From: Gracilariopsis chorda
Lineage: Eukaryota > Rhodophyta > Florideophyceae > Gracilariales > Gracilariaceae
Assembly (NCBI GenBank): GCA_003194525.1
Contig: NBIV01000072.1
Location: 1-64,000 of the forward strand
Direction: 5' to 3'
DNA: 64,000 nt
Part shown: piece by piece, positions 33,907 through 45,388 of the stretch
How positions within the stretch are numbered: position 1 is the stretch's first letter
Layout: each line of letters starts with the position of its first letter
The notes under the pieces: model-generated
Databases searched by the model: none
What the model was told of the DNA's origin: nothing
The model's input: only the letters and a program-made list of their open reading frames with translations
Position numbers and translations under genes: made by a program

Positions 33907-34455
33907 TTATGCGAGCCTTTGGTTGCTTGCGCTGTTCAAGGCTGCACGATATTCTTCACCAAACAGATCATAAAAATCAAGCTCCGGGTTGGTGCTGAAT
34001 CGTTTGTCGTTGGCCACAAACCATTCGTATGGGTATAGCTCGAACGATCGTACTCCCCACTGCAAGGCAAAGCTGATGAGCTTGACCATATTGCCCGTGC
34101 TCATGCACCCTTGTGCACCAATATTTCGGGAGCCTTAACATGCAGCTATCGGGTTGCCTGGTCCAGGTGGACCGTACACGCCACTGTGAGTTGGCGTCTG
34201 AAGCTGGAGAGGAATGCCCGAGTCCTTGTTCCGGTTGAAGATAGCACACCAGTTAGCATTGCATCGCGCTCGTTGCGGTTGCTCCCATCTGTCAACGTCC
34301 TTGGTGGTTGCGCCTTGCACACCAAGACCCAACTTGGGGAATCCATTATATTCGCGAGTCGCTTCGTATGCAACCATGTTCGGAAACTTGTTGGGTCCTT
34401 GATCAAACGTCTTGGATCGGAAGTCATTCAGTGTGACAATTGTGGGCGCCATCAC
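33907..34455 (-). pseudogene. glycosidase-like gene, C-terminal half
   Basis: 183 codons in one frame, starting at MAPTIVTLNDF (34455) and interrupted only by a TAA at 34135-34137 after NPIAAC. The second part (GNMVKLISFALQWGVRSFELYPYEWFVAN) has the look of the last strand and helix of a (beta/alpha)8 glycosidase barrel, with ELYPYEW as a candidate active-site loop. It fits as the missing end of the N-terminal half at 47024-47866 (same strand, right order). The two are separated by element G1 and copia LTR/leader H. Family assignment is by eye only. Confidence 0.55.
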
Positions 34456-34667
34456 GGGACGGGGACGCAGGGGGCCAAAAAGTTGTAATAATAAAAGCCA
34501 AAAGGGTGCTCTTCGTAGCTAAAAGCCCCAAAACAAATTGAAAACAGTGGGATCAAAAGAACTAAACCCACTCGATGAAATAAAACAACACTAGGGAGAG
34601 CAAGAGGCTCAATCCCCAAATAAAACTTCTTAACTTCTTGCTGAAACGGCGCGCAACCCAAGAATTA
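34456..34667 (-). other. short flank between host gene and G1
   Basis: 212 bp with the target-site copy AATTA at 34663-34667. It probably belongs to copia H or to the host gene. The plus strand has AT-rich AAAAGTTGTAATAATAAAAG. No gene seen. Confidence 0.3.
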
Positions 34668-35494
34668 TGAAGTGCAACGCCCTCAGGGAGGGATTCTTGG
34701 TACTTGAACGCTTTCCCGATATTATCGGTTGTGTAGTGTGTATATGAACTACGCCCCAGTAAGGTGGATATGGACACGTGGGACACGGTTTTGGGTCAAT
34801 TGGCGGTTGGCCAAAGTAGTGGATGTTGCCACGAAATGTGGAGTATTTTAGTTAATAATATTTATTATTTTCACACCCATTTCTGGGAAGCTAGTACTTA
34901 GTGCGACGGCGCACTGCCGTCGCACCAGTAAACCTTCCCCAACAAGGGACCCCAACCTGGGGAATTGGTTCTAGTTGTTGCCGCTTGCGCGCGTACTCTA
35001 CTCCTCCTTGGAGGGAAACGCCGTAAACCACGGGAAATCTAACCCCCTTGCACATCTAAAGAAACCCATCACTGGGAGTATAATTGTTCCAATCATATTG
35101 GTGTTTCGCCCTGTATAGGGAGTCCTGTCCACCGGCATTGCCGTATCTGCTCGTCGCTCTCGCGACTCACATCGTCCTCTCTTCCTCCTCTTCGCCCTTA
35201 CTTCTTCCCCTTTTTAGGGTAGCACCTCCCGCTATCCGCGGCCCTCGTGTGCGCATCCGCTCACACACCCCCACTCACGTGGAAAAATACCTCTACTGAG
35301 GATCACACCCCGCTCACGCGGATACCGATTCATCACCTTCACCTCCCTGCGCGAGTCGCGACAGGTGTCCCTGGTCTTACAAACCGGCTTCGCTGTGACA
35401 CCTCTGGGAGGGCTCTACCCAACTGGGTTCACCTCGTGAGAGGAAGATCCCGAACATCTTTCGGTGTTTTTCCCCTTTGGGGCATTGCACCACA
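34668..35494 (+). repeat. 5' LTR of Ty3 G1
   Basis: 827 bp, TGAAGTGCAACG...GCACCACA. Densely packed with small perfect hairpins, including a 10 bp stem at 34901-34925 (GTGCGACGGC / GCCGTCGCAC, 5 nt loop). No obvious TATA box. The closest AT-rich block is TTAATAATATTTATTATTTT at about 34852-34871. Confidence 0.95.
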
Positions 35495-35497
35495 AAG

Positions 35498-35515
35498 TGG
35501 TCTCCGGACCTAGAA
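35498..35515 (+). other. primer-binding site of Ty3 G1
   Basis: TGGTCTCCGGACCTAGAA, three bases after the LTR end. The leading TGG fits a tRNA 3' end. The tRNA is not identified. Confidence 0.5.
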
Positions 35516-35600
35516 TCGGCTTTTGGTTTTCCCTCTTACGAGGTTTGTTTTTATTCACCGGAAGTTCCGTGATCGTTTCCCGTCGTAACGGTATTTTTTC

Positions 35601-37775
35601 ATGTCGAGAAATCCCTCCGACGTGGAGCCAGTGGTTACGCGTAGTCGCTCCCGCGACAACGCGGACACTTCCGAAGTTCGGTTCGTACCCCATATCCCTA
35701 TACGGACAAGTTCCAGCCGTGCTGGCGCCGCTTCATCGAGGAATGATACCCCCGACCGGGAACCCTGGAACCTCCTTTTGCCCTCGTTATCACCCCCGCA
35801 GGGGAATGCAGCATCGACTCCGGCTGTTGCCGCAGTGTCCCAGGCACCCCGGCCTGCCCCCGCTGTCGCGGCTTCAAGTCCCCGTGGAACGGGCGATAAC
35901 ACCCCCCAGGGGACTTCCCTGGAATCCCAGGTCCACGCTCTGTGGACCGCCCATGACAACCTTGTAGGGGAACTAAAATCCCTCCAAGAGGTGGTCTCGG
36001 CAACCCCCGTAAAGGCGGTCGCCGAGGAACTCCGTATTTTACGGTCTGACGTCAACTCCGTGTTGGAGAGTTTGGGACAACCCGCCACCTTCATCGAAGG
36101 AGTTGAAGCCCGATTTGATCGGATTGGTGCCCGCCTGGAGACGCTGGAGCAGTTCGTCCTCATGGACAAACCATCCCCGGGTGATCCGGTAAACGAGGCA
36201 TCGCACAACGACCAGCTTGCTGGGAAGAAGAAACGCCGTCATCGACGGAAACACCACCGAAAATATTCGGACTCCGATTCTTCGACATCGTCGGAATCAT
36301 CCCGAAACCATTCGGTTAGCTCGAGCTCCTCGGACTCCGACTCGGAGGACGAGAAGCGGGGCTACTCCTCCCGCTCGAAGCGGTCATCGGCCACTGAAGG
36401 TGTGGTCCGAACCCGCCAGAAGGGGAGAACACACCCCGGTCTCCGGGAATTGAAATCGACAAACCCGGATTACCGGAAGCTTTTATCATACCGGTACTAC
36501 CGGCTCGAAGATTCGTCACTTGGACGCACGCCCCGTGGTACGGGAAAGGTGCGAGAATGCATTAAGCGAATGCAGCTCTCGCTCCGCAACCAGTATTTTA
36601 CTGGAGAGGACCCAGTCTTAGTACTGGATTTCCTATCCCGCTTTGTAGCGGAGGCCGATATCCTCGGTATGAATGAGGGACAAGCCTATTTGGCTTTACC
36701 GTATTTCTTACGGGGAGTGGCCGAGGACCAATACACCTCTGTCCGAGGATCTTCTCGCGCCTCCGAGGGAGGAATTACTTGCTGGCCGGAGGCTGTGCAG
36801 TATCTTCTGCGCTCCTACGCCACAAACACCGCTATTCAGCAGGCTATCCTCGCTTTGCGAGATACACGCCAGCGTGCTGGAGAGACCGAGACCGATTACT
36901 CGGTGCGCCTTAACAAGGCTTTCCACAGATGTGGTAACGTATACCCCGCTGGGGAGCGCAGTACCATGTTCATTGATGGTCTTGACCCGGCAATCCGGAG
37001 TTTAGTTACCCGTTATCGGGAGGACAAGCGGAGGATCACCTACCTCGAGCTGGTCCAACACGCCCGAGCGGAAGGGGATGCACTTCGTGCAAGAACTCCG
37101 AACAATCGGTCTAAATCCGCCAAGGCGTTGTTGCTGGAAAGCGAAGCTTCCTCTCTCCCGCTCACCGCGGATGGGAACCCTGGACAGGGATTTGATACCG
37201 TGTATTTAGTGCAGGGGGATGGTGTGTCGATACCCACCAGTGATTTGCCGTCAACGACGGAGATGACCCATGATACGGGAACAGAAGATCCCGTCCTATA
37301 CGGTGGTAACAGTCGGGTTCAACCCCAACGACTCCCGTTTTCAAACGGTCAATCCCGTTATCAACGTCCTGGATGGACTGACACCCGCCCTGCGGTTCGC
37401 TTCTCCGATACTCGGAATAATAATCCGCGTGTCGCGGTGCTGGCTCTCATTTGCCACCTGTGTTATGCCCATGGCCATACCTCTCCTCAGTGTATTTGTT
37501 CACTGAAGGATATGGCCAAGGTGGTGGCAAATTATGAGGCCCTCACTCCAGAGGAGAAACGTTCCGTCCCGACGGCTTCCTACCTCCGTGCTAAAACGGA
37601 CTTTTCTCACGCCCTACCACAGACCCCGCGTGCGCGGCAAGATTCATACACCCCGATTCGGGAGATCACGGAACCATCCGTTGCAACCCCCGCTTATGCG
37701 GATAGAAGCCCCCGTCAACGGGATGAAGCACTCGTTGTCGAGGAAACAAACCCACCGCCGAAGGCGGAAAACTAA
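35601..37775 (+). CDS. Ty3 G1 gag
   Basis: 724 codons from MSRNPSDVEP, uninterrupted. The N-terminus (1-150) is a Ser/Pro/Ala-rich disordered part. A predicted helix lies around residues 110-190. A basic/Ser stretch follows (KKKRRHRRKHHRKYSDSDSS, near residues 210-230). The capsid-like core is about 300-500 (RECIKRMQLSLRNQYFTGED, QYLLRSYATNTAIQQAIL, ETETDYSVRLNKAFHRCGN). A zinc knuckle C-X2-C-X4-H-X4-C (CHLCYAHGHTSPQC) lies near 617-630. The ORF ends at TAA 37773, and the protease frame (-1) is already open upstream of this point. Confidence 0.9.
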   Translation: MSRNPSDVEPVVTRSRSRDNADTSEVRFVPHIPIRTSSSRAGAASSRNDTPDREPWNLLLPSLSPPQGNAASTPAVAAVSQAPRPAPAVAASSPRGTGDNTPQGTSLESQVHALWTAHDNLVGELKSLQEVVSATPVKAVAEELRILRSDVNSVLESLGQPATFIEGVEARFDRIGARLETLEQFVLMDKPSPGDPVNEASHNDQLAGKKKRRHRRKHHRKYSDSDSSTSSESSRNHSVSSSSSDSDSEDEKRGYSSRSKRSSATEGVVRTRQKGRTHPGLRELKSTNPDYRKLLSYRYYRLEDSSLGRTPRGTGKVRECIKRMQLSLRNQYFTGEDPVLVLDFLSRFVAEADILGMNEGQAYLALPYFLRGVAEDQYTSVRGSSRASEGGITCWPEAVQYLLRSYATNTAIQQAILALRDTRQRAGETETDYSVRLNKAFHRCGNVYPAGERSTMFIDGLDPAIRSLVTRYREDKRRITYLELVQHARAEGDALRARTPNNRSKSAKALLLESEASSLPLTADGNPGQGFDTVYLVQGDGVSIPTSDLPSTTEMTHDTGTEDPVLYGGNSRVQPQRLPFSNGQSRYQRPGWTDTRPAVRFSDTRNNNPRVAVLALICHLCYAHGHTSPQCICSLKDMAKVVANYEALTPEEKRSVPTASYLRAKTDFSHALPQTPRARQDSYTPIREITEPSVATPAYADRSPRQRDEALVVEETNPPPKAEN

Positions 37776-38494
37776 CTGAGGGAGTCTCTCCTTTGGGAGA
37801 GGCGTCCTCAAGAACGAGGCTGTTGGCGCCCGAGGCGTCCTCGCCTCGCTCCCCGGTGAAAGTCCTCTCGAGGAAAGACACCGCTGACGCGGTCTCTGCG
37901 CACCTCGGTGTGTTGCGTCGCCCGTGGATACGGAGTAAAAATCCCCGGATTCCCGGTAGAGTCTTGGTCTTGGCCAAGCGCAATTATAAGGTCTATGCCG
38001 ACCTTGGCCTTGACCCCCAGTTTATGGTGAGGTTTCTCACCGTCCTGGATACAGGTGCAGGCCCCAACTTCGTTGTGGAATCATCGTTACCCCCGCTTTT
38101 GCGGTCTCGTATCCGCTCTGACGCGGTCCCCGACATTTCGGATGCGAACAACAATCCGTTACAAACGGTGGGCACAGTGGACCTCGTCGTGAGACTTGGT
38201 ACCTCTGTGGTGAAGTTGTACTTCATCGTTTGCCGTTCATTGGCAGCACCAGTCATACTGGGATGTGATTACTGCGACAGATTTGTCGACGCAATCAGGC
38301 CCCGCCTCAGGCGTGTAGAACTTGACGACGGTTCGTCGGTTCCGATTGTTCGCCGCCCGCTAAAGCGGTCCTCTCGGAAACAAGTTCCGCTCCCTGCTGC
38401 GCAGGAACCACCGCCCGCGTCCCGCGAGTCCACCAAGCTCCGCGTCGCTGCCTCGGTTTCTATACCGGCTGAGTCCCAAGTCTGGGTGCAGTAA
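37740..38494 (+). CDS. Ty3 G1 protease
   Basis: Open in the -1 frame relative to gag, overlapping its end, and normally expected to be reached by a -1 shift near 37766-37772 (GGAAAAC before the TAA). A hairpin with arms CTCTCC/GGAGAG begins about ten bases later. The domain has the catalytic LDTGAGPNFV and the downstream VILGCDYCD, a standard retropepsin. The region ends at TAA 38492-38494 right before pol opens in the next -1 frame. The TAA may be a one-base deletion or a second shift site. Confidence 0.8.
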
Positions 38495-41400
38495 ATTCCC
38501 GTCAACACGGTCTTTGGGTTATACAACCCCTCGCCTCGTTGTACGAGAAATCCCAGCTGGCGCTGGCTAATGGAATTGTCTCCATTTCCCCGGATGTTCC
38601 TTTCCGGATATTGGTTGCCAACCTTGGCAAACACCCCCAGTATCTGGTCAAACACCAAGTAATTGGGAGTGTAACCCCCCATCCTATGGGAATGCTGCCA
38701 ACAAAGATGACAGCCGCCGATGTACTCGGAGTAACCACCTCTTCTGAGGAGTTCGCCCCGCCGTCCGAAGACGTCAAGTCTAAGGAGGGGGAGGAAACCG
38801 CTACTTCAGCGTTGAACATACCGAGTAACTCGGAATTGCGAACCACACCTGTTCCACAGGACAATGCTCCATCGAGCAACGACCGGGTTGATCCGGAAAA
38901 AGCACTTGAAGCGCTGGACTTCAGCCACGTGCCAGAGTCGCACCGCGACAAACTCCGTACTATGTTACGGGAATTCACCACAATGTGGGATGGCTCGCTT
39001 GGCGAGATTAATGCAACGGAACACCGGATCGATTTAATCCCCGGTGCGCGACCGGTTGCACAACCCCCTTACAGGGCAGGTCCGAAAGCTCGGGAAGAGG
39101 AGCAGTCCCAAGTGGACAAGATGCTCCACGCAGGTGTGATTGAGCCCGCTCAATCACCCTGGGCATCCCCAGTTTTACTGGCTTTAAAGGCCGACGGAAC
39201 CTGGAGGTTCTGTGTCGACTACCGCCGGCTCAATGCCGTGACTGTTAGGGACACGTACCCCATCCCTCGTATGGACGAGTGCATTGACTCCCTTGGAGAC
39301 GCCACCGTGTTCACGGCCCTTGATGCCAATTGGGGATATTGGGAAGTACCTGTCAGACAGGAGGATCGCGACAAAACCGCATTCACCTGCCACGCAGGAA
39401 CGTACCGCTTCAAGCGGATTCCATTTGGGTTAACCAACGCCCCCGCCACCTTTCAGCGTGCAGTAGATATTCTACTCAACCGCTTTAAGTGGCGGAGTTG
39501 TCTGGTCTACCTTGATGATATTATCATCTTCTCCAACTCGTTGGACGACCATCTCACTCACGTCCGAGACGTGCTGACCGTACTCCGCGATGCGGGAATT
39601 ACCCTCAAGTTGAGGAAATGCGAGTTTTTCACAGATACTGTGAAGTATCTGGGTCACATTATCCGTCCTGGACGGTTAGCGATCGAGAAAGCTCGAGTCA
39701 AATCCCTCGTTGAGGGGAAAGAACCCCGTACTCAAACGGAACTGCGCTCCTTTTTGGGGCTGGTCAACGTCTATCGACGGTTTATCCCGAACTTTTCGGA
39801 TACTGCAGTGCCCCTAAACGCGTTGTTGCGAAAGGGGAACCCCCCAAAACTGGGAACATTTACGCCCGAGCAATCGGAAGCCTTCAACTCCTTAAAGGAG
39901 GCTGTCACATCAGCACCAATCCTACATCTCCCAAAACTTGGGTTGCCATACTCCGTAGATACGGACTCGAACGACTACCAAGTCGGGTGTGCTCTTTTTC
40001 AAACCACCCCCGAAGGGGAACGACATCCAATTGGTTATTGGTCGCGCTCGCTCAATGTTCATGAGCGGAACTACTCCGTATCGGAGAAAGAGTGCCTCGC
40101 CGTCGTATGGGCGATGACCACTCTGCGCCCCTACCTTATGGGAATTCATTTCACCGTGTACACGGATCATTCCTCATTGAGTTGGTTGATGAATATCTCC
40201 GACCCGTCGGGACGCCTCATGCGCTGGAGACTCCGCCTCGCGGAATATGACTTTCAAGTCATTTATAAAAAGGGCGCGCAGAACACCCAAGCCGACGCTC
40301 TGTCGCGGTTACCCACAAGTGGGGAAGCACTCCCAACGGAGGATGATGAAGTCCCATGTTTCATGGCTATAGACCCGGATGATCCGGAATATGCCGTCGA
40401 GGCTAGGCCAGAAAACTGGGACGAGGATGCCGATTTTGACGAACTACTCGCATCGCGAGATAAATCTGAGAACCCGTTACCGGGTAACTTTGTACCGGTA
40501 TCACCGGAAGAAAGGATCCGAGAACAATTCGGCGACCCATTCTGTACGAGAATTCGTGCCCGTATCAACGGTGGTGAAGATCTCCCTTTCGGGGTAAACG
40601 ACAAAGTCTACCTCGTAAGAAAGGTCGAAGCCCGCCCACAGATTGTGGTACCACATTCCCTGCAATCGCGGGTGTTACACCTATCACACTACGCCCCCAT
40701 TGGAGGTCACCCAGGTGGGAGGAAACTCTACCTAACCCTGCGAAGGGATTTCTATTGGCCCGCAATGGCGGTGGATTGCTACGCAACCGTGCGGTTTTGT
40801 AGCGAATGCGCGAAGAATCGCGTCAAACTCCGCAAAAATGCGAAGAAGATGAAACTATTCCCCGCAAGGGCGCCACTCGAGTTTATCGCAATTGATCTTC
40901 TCGGACCACTACTTACCACAAAACGTGGAAACAAGTTCCTACTTGTCATCACCGACCGCTTTTCTAAGCTGGTACGGACTGTCCCTCTTCGGAGGATAAC
41001 CGCTCTCACGGTGGCCCAGGCTCCAGTGACGCAATGGATTTTTGTCTACGGTCCCCCTGTGGAGGTGCTCTCTGACAACGGGAAGCAGTTCGTGAGCAAG
41101 TTCTTCCAGGATGTTTGTCGCATCCTGGATGTCAAGAACTTGTTCACGACTACCTACCACCCCCAGTGTAATGGGCAAGTTGAACGGTTTAACTGGACGT
41201 TACTCGCGGCGTTACGTTCCTACGTCGCTGACCACCCAACGAATTGGGATCTCTACGCTGATGCGGTAACCTACGCGTACAATACGCAGGTACACCGGAC
41301 TACCGGAGTTTCGCCATTCGAGTTGGTTCTATCTAGAACACCCCCGCCTGTGGCGCTGGAACCCCAAGCTACCTTGGACAATTTCCCATCTGTGGGTATC

Positions 41401-43353
41401 TACCGGCAGCAATGGAAGCAATGGCTTTCCAAGCTGGTCCCCGCTGCGCGGAAGTCTATGGCACGGGCCCAAGCCACTTACAAGCGGGATTTTGATGCTC
41501 GCTTGCGAGGGAAACCGTCCCCGATTCGGGCAAATAAGTACGTCTTCATCAGGAAGAAATACTACAACCCGGAACGGGAGAAGCGTCACAAACTCTCGCC
41601 TGTGGCGGATGGACCCTTCAAGGTCATCTCTGTTAACACCGACACTGTCGTGGTAGAGATGGGGGACACGCACGAACGGATTTCCCGTGATCGTGTTGTC
41701 CTTGTCCCTCCTCCCTCGTCAGAGGTAGTCCTGGATCCAGGCAACCCCATTTCTACGGACTCTGGAACACCGGAACCATCCGGGAGTACTAGACCTACGG
41801 TACTACCAAACCCCAGCCGGGGACTCTCAGACCTACCGACTCTGTCGGACTCACCGGCTCAGCCGGGTAATTTGGGCCCCTCAGCGCCCGCCCCTACCAC
41901 GTCCGCCCCACTGGCGCGCATCTATACCCGCCAGGCGGGGAATGTTATCCCTTATCCCGCCGCTCCGTCTAAGGAGGGGGAGGAGAACACTCGTCTTCGA
42001 GGACCAATATCGCCGTCGCAACGGGAAACACACCGTAACATACGGAACACTGACCGTGAAGCACGGAGTATGTCACGCGACACTAATCCCACGTTCCCGG
42101 GCAGTGTTGTGCAACAGGAACCAGACGCGCAGGCCCCGCAAAAGCCGCAAATACACCGTTTGTCACGGGAAAACGAGAAGCCTCACACCAATACCGCAGC
42201 AGCGGAAAGGCAATCGCCCGATGCCTCGAAGCCGCCGTTCGCGGAAGTCCCCGCGGAAGCGGTTCAATCAGGTCGATCAGACCTGCGCCTTGCGGAGAAG
42301 GGGCGCCCAGATACGCCGGCCTCACAGGGAAATACCCACACCCCTCTTGGGGAAAAAGGCAGCCAAGCTGCATTTGAAGCTTTAAGCCCTGGCTCGCAAG
42401 CACCGGAAACGCCTCCCGTCGTTGACGGAATCGACGCCCCCGCTAAGGGGAATAATTTGCGTTAACCCCCGCATCGCTGCGGCGAAGAACCGAGGAACTC
42501 GGGAAAAACGCGCGCCATCGCACGCTCGAAACCGGTCGTACCTGACGCTGCTCCTCCTCATGGAGATGGTGCACCGCGCTTAGCGGCAATTCCCCTGAAA
42601 AGGGTATCATCGGCACCTGCCCGGCACCCCCCAAAGGGGAATTTTGACCAAAATACCGGTGTACCGGAGTTAGCCCCAGGCAACCCGTCAGTAGCCGGGG
42701 ACACCACGGCATCGCCGGAACGTATGGTGCAGAGCGCTCGTGCGCCTGGCAGGGAGGCGGTTTGCCACCCAATCACCCTGTCGCACGGGACCCCCCAGGG
42801 GATTGTGGAAATGCCGACCCCGCAGAAGCGGTCATCTTCCCGCAAACTCGCGGTTCGTGAGCTCAACCGTGAAGGTCGAGCCCAAGTCCCCCGCCGACTG
42901 GCGGTTCGCCCGCAATACTGCGAAAGCAGAAATGAACCTGCCCCAATGGGGAATGACTTGCTGGTGAAAACCGTGGCACCACACACCCTCTTGAGGGATA
43001 TCTTCCCGCATGAGCAGCGGCCGCTATCACAGCGCACGGCAACGCCGGAGTTATCGCCGAACACCCTGCTAAGGGACATTGTACCGCACAGCGGGCAGCT
43101 TCCGCAGGGAAGTACAACCACCACCCGGCACGGCCGGCAGGTCTACGAACGAGAGTTCGTAGTAGACCGACTTGTCGGACACACCTGGGACCAGGATGGT
43201 ATTCTACAATACCGCGTCCGCTGATACGGGTACGACCCCAGTGGGGATACGTGGGAGCCAATCGAACACCTCCCACGGTCGCAGGTCGTGCGATACCACC
43301 GTCAAACGGGAACTGCAGCTCCAGCCACGCTGGTAAATGCCCAAGTTGGGTAA
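38473..43353 (+). CDS. Ty3 G1 pol: RT, RNase H, integrase, chromodomain
   Basis: One frame with two in-frame stops (TAA 42463-42465, TGA 43222-43224). RT about 39060-39680: VDYRRLNAVTVRDTYPIP, FTALDANWGYWEVPV, GLTNAPATFQRAVD and catalytic YLDDIIIF. RNase H 39900-40300: VDTDSNDYQVGC, SVSEKECLAVVW, YTDHSSLSWL. Integrase: zinc end (HLSHYAPIGGHPGGRKL, then CSECAKN), first Asp in FIAIDLLGPL, second in LSDNGKQFVS, third Glu in NGQVERFNW. A long Pro/Thr/Arg-rich linker follows. The chromodomain (43140-43310) reads DGILQYRVR, stop, YGYDPSGDTWEPIEHL, with TGA in place of the cage Trp. Either the copy is damaged at these two codons or the chromodomain needs readthrough. Confidence 0.9.
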
Positions 43354-43544
43354 CGTTGCCGCGCGAGCGGAGAGCGAAAGGAAAGGATAACAAGACAAGG
43401 TCCGTCGAAGACGGGGAACTCAACCGAGAAGCACCGTTCTAAACGGGAAAGTTTATTCAAGGGAGCAGCTAGCTCCCCACAATACTACACTACACTAACT
43501 GGCATAGCCAGGGAAAGAAGAACCAGGAAACTGGACTAGAGGTT

Positions 43545-45353
43545 TCACTCACCCCCATCGTCCGGGGCGTAACCCCCAGCAAGGCGGTAGGCCAACGCGT
43601 CCGCCATGGTGGTGGCATCCCCCGATACCTCTGCAGCGCTAAGACCGGCACCCCGGAGGAAACCTGCGATGATTTCGTTTTCATTCGCCGTCACCCCGCT
43701 GGGGATAGAAAGTCCGGCACTTGCCGCCGAAGGGCCAGCAGTCGGCTCGGCCGGAGATACCCCCTCTGGGAAAGCTTCCGCGCTAGCGCCGGTCTCCTCT
43801 ACGTCCATCTCCCCGGGTTCTTCCGGTTCGTTATCGACCATTGGGTCATCCCCGCCGTATGCGCGGTAGTAGTCGTCAGAATCGACGTACCCCACCGTCT
43901 GGTCTTCCGGCACATGCCGGGGCGTATCGCGAAGCTCGCGCCCCTCCTCGGAGGAAATTTCCCGGAACTCCCAGGGGTCGAAGTAGATAAAATCCCCCGC
44001 AAGGGCGGTGTTTCTACCGAGTCCCGGACCACCAGTGTTACCGCTGCCGCCATCCAGACGACCGCTTTGCTCCAGCGGGACCTCACTCCAGCTAACGCTG
44101 TCGATGTACCCAAGTAATTGGAGGACCTCTTCATTGTTGGCCTGGCCCGCAAGGGGGATGCGAAGATCCAGGTTTCGGATCGCTGCCCGCACACGCGGTT
44201 GAAGGAACCAGAGACGATACTGGTCGTATGCTTCGTTGAGGATATAAGCCGCAGTGCGGGCCGCCCACTCCGTAACCACTACGGACCACAACCCCGACCG
44301 GGGATCCTGCATGAGCAGCGAACCGAGGTACCTAAGTACCGGCGGGAGTTCTATGTAGCACCCCCGGCAGGCTTCATGGAAGCGCCACCACTCGGGGAGT
44401 GCTACATACCGACCTAGTCGGTGAGGCGGCGCAATCCGCTCTATCTCCACGTTCTGATACGGGATAAAATACCCGAATCGGGATCGCCAACGCAGCTCGT
44501 AGCGGATGAAGTTTTGGAGAAAGTTGGACCGGTATTGCCGGGGAAGGTACCTGAACTCCGCCCGAATAGTCGGTCGCTCTCAGCAAAGGGCTTCTTGCCG
44601 CGCTGCGGGGAGATTCCTCCAAGAGAGGGTCTCGAGGCGGAACAGGTTCTCGCCGTATCCAATCTCCCCGCGAGTGCGGAAGTAGCTAACGTCAAAGCCA
44701 AACTCCGGTGGGACCGGTACATCGAATGGAGCCTGGCTCTGCCGTTGGTACGCCATCCGCGTCAACGCGGTCTGCGCCGCAGCGACGGTCTCGCCCGAAT
44801 TTCTTCGGAAGTGGTGACGCGGAATCGCAATCCGGTGACGCCAATCCCACGACGTGGTGACTGCTCTGGGCAGATCCCCCGGAAGGGTGTCTGAGCCATC
44901 CGCATAAGCGGTGACCAATCCCTCATTGAGGACAGCGACCGGGTGAAACCACGGGGCAAGGCGCAGGCGCGACGCGTGATTCCGATTCATCGGGTTGAGC
45001 AACACAAGGGTGTTGTAGGTTGGCCAGTTGGACACCGGAGTGGTTCCGGAGGACACCACCGAAGGTGGTAATGCGAAGGGATGGTCGGCTGCGGCAGCCA
45101 TATTCCCCGGTTGTACCGGATTTCGATCGCCCCGAGGCAGGGGAACTGACCGGAAACCGGTGGTGTATCGCCCGAGAAGTCTCGGAGGTTGGCTGTGGTT
45201 GTTGATGTTGTTGTCGTCGTTCATTTTTCCCTTTTGGAGGGTGGCTGTTGTTGTCGTTTGTGTGCTTGATGACTCTGGTGCAGAGGGATTTACCGGAGAA
45301 CCGGAGACAGAGCACGCGCTTTTATCACCCATTTTCGTCTGGGAATCCTCCAC
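43545..45353 (-). CDS. antisense ORF of Ty3 G1, unknown function
   Basis: Runs opposite to gag-pol, starting 36 bp inside the 3' LTR (45353) and ending at 43545, in one frame of 602 codons with a single TGA at 44580-44582 (after QEALC). The N-terminal 70 residues are low complexity (Thr run, Asn run, basic patch). The middle is globular and Trp/Tyr/Arg-rich (FGFDVSYFRTRGEIGYGENL, then PEWWRFHEACRGCYIELPP). The C-terminal 100 residues are acidic (EPEEPGEMDVEETGAS). No zinc finger, transmembrane segment or catalytic motif is evident, and I recognise no family. Plant Tat/Ogre-type Ty3 elements carry antisense ORFs in the same place, but I cannot show homology. Confidence 0.7.
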
Positions 45354-45376
45354 GTCCGCGGTCGTTTTCCCGTCTT

Positions 45377-45388
45377 AAGGGGGGGATA
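45377..45388 (+). other. polypurine tract of Ty3 G1
   Basis: AAGGGGGGGATA directly before the 3' LTR, the plus-strand priming site. Confidence 0.7.

Noticed and set aside
35555..36208. 217-codon minus ORF opposite G1 gag
   Set aside because: Shadow of the gag frame with no distinct features, unlike the 602-codon antisense ORF, which has no sense gene opposite it.
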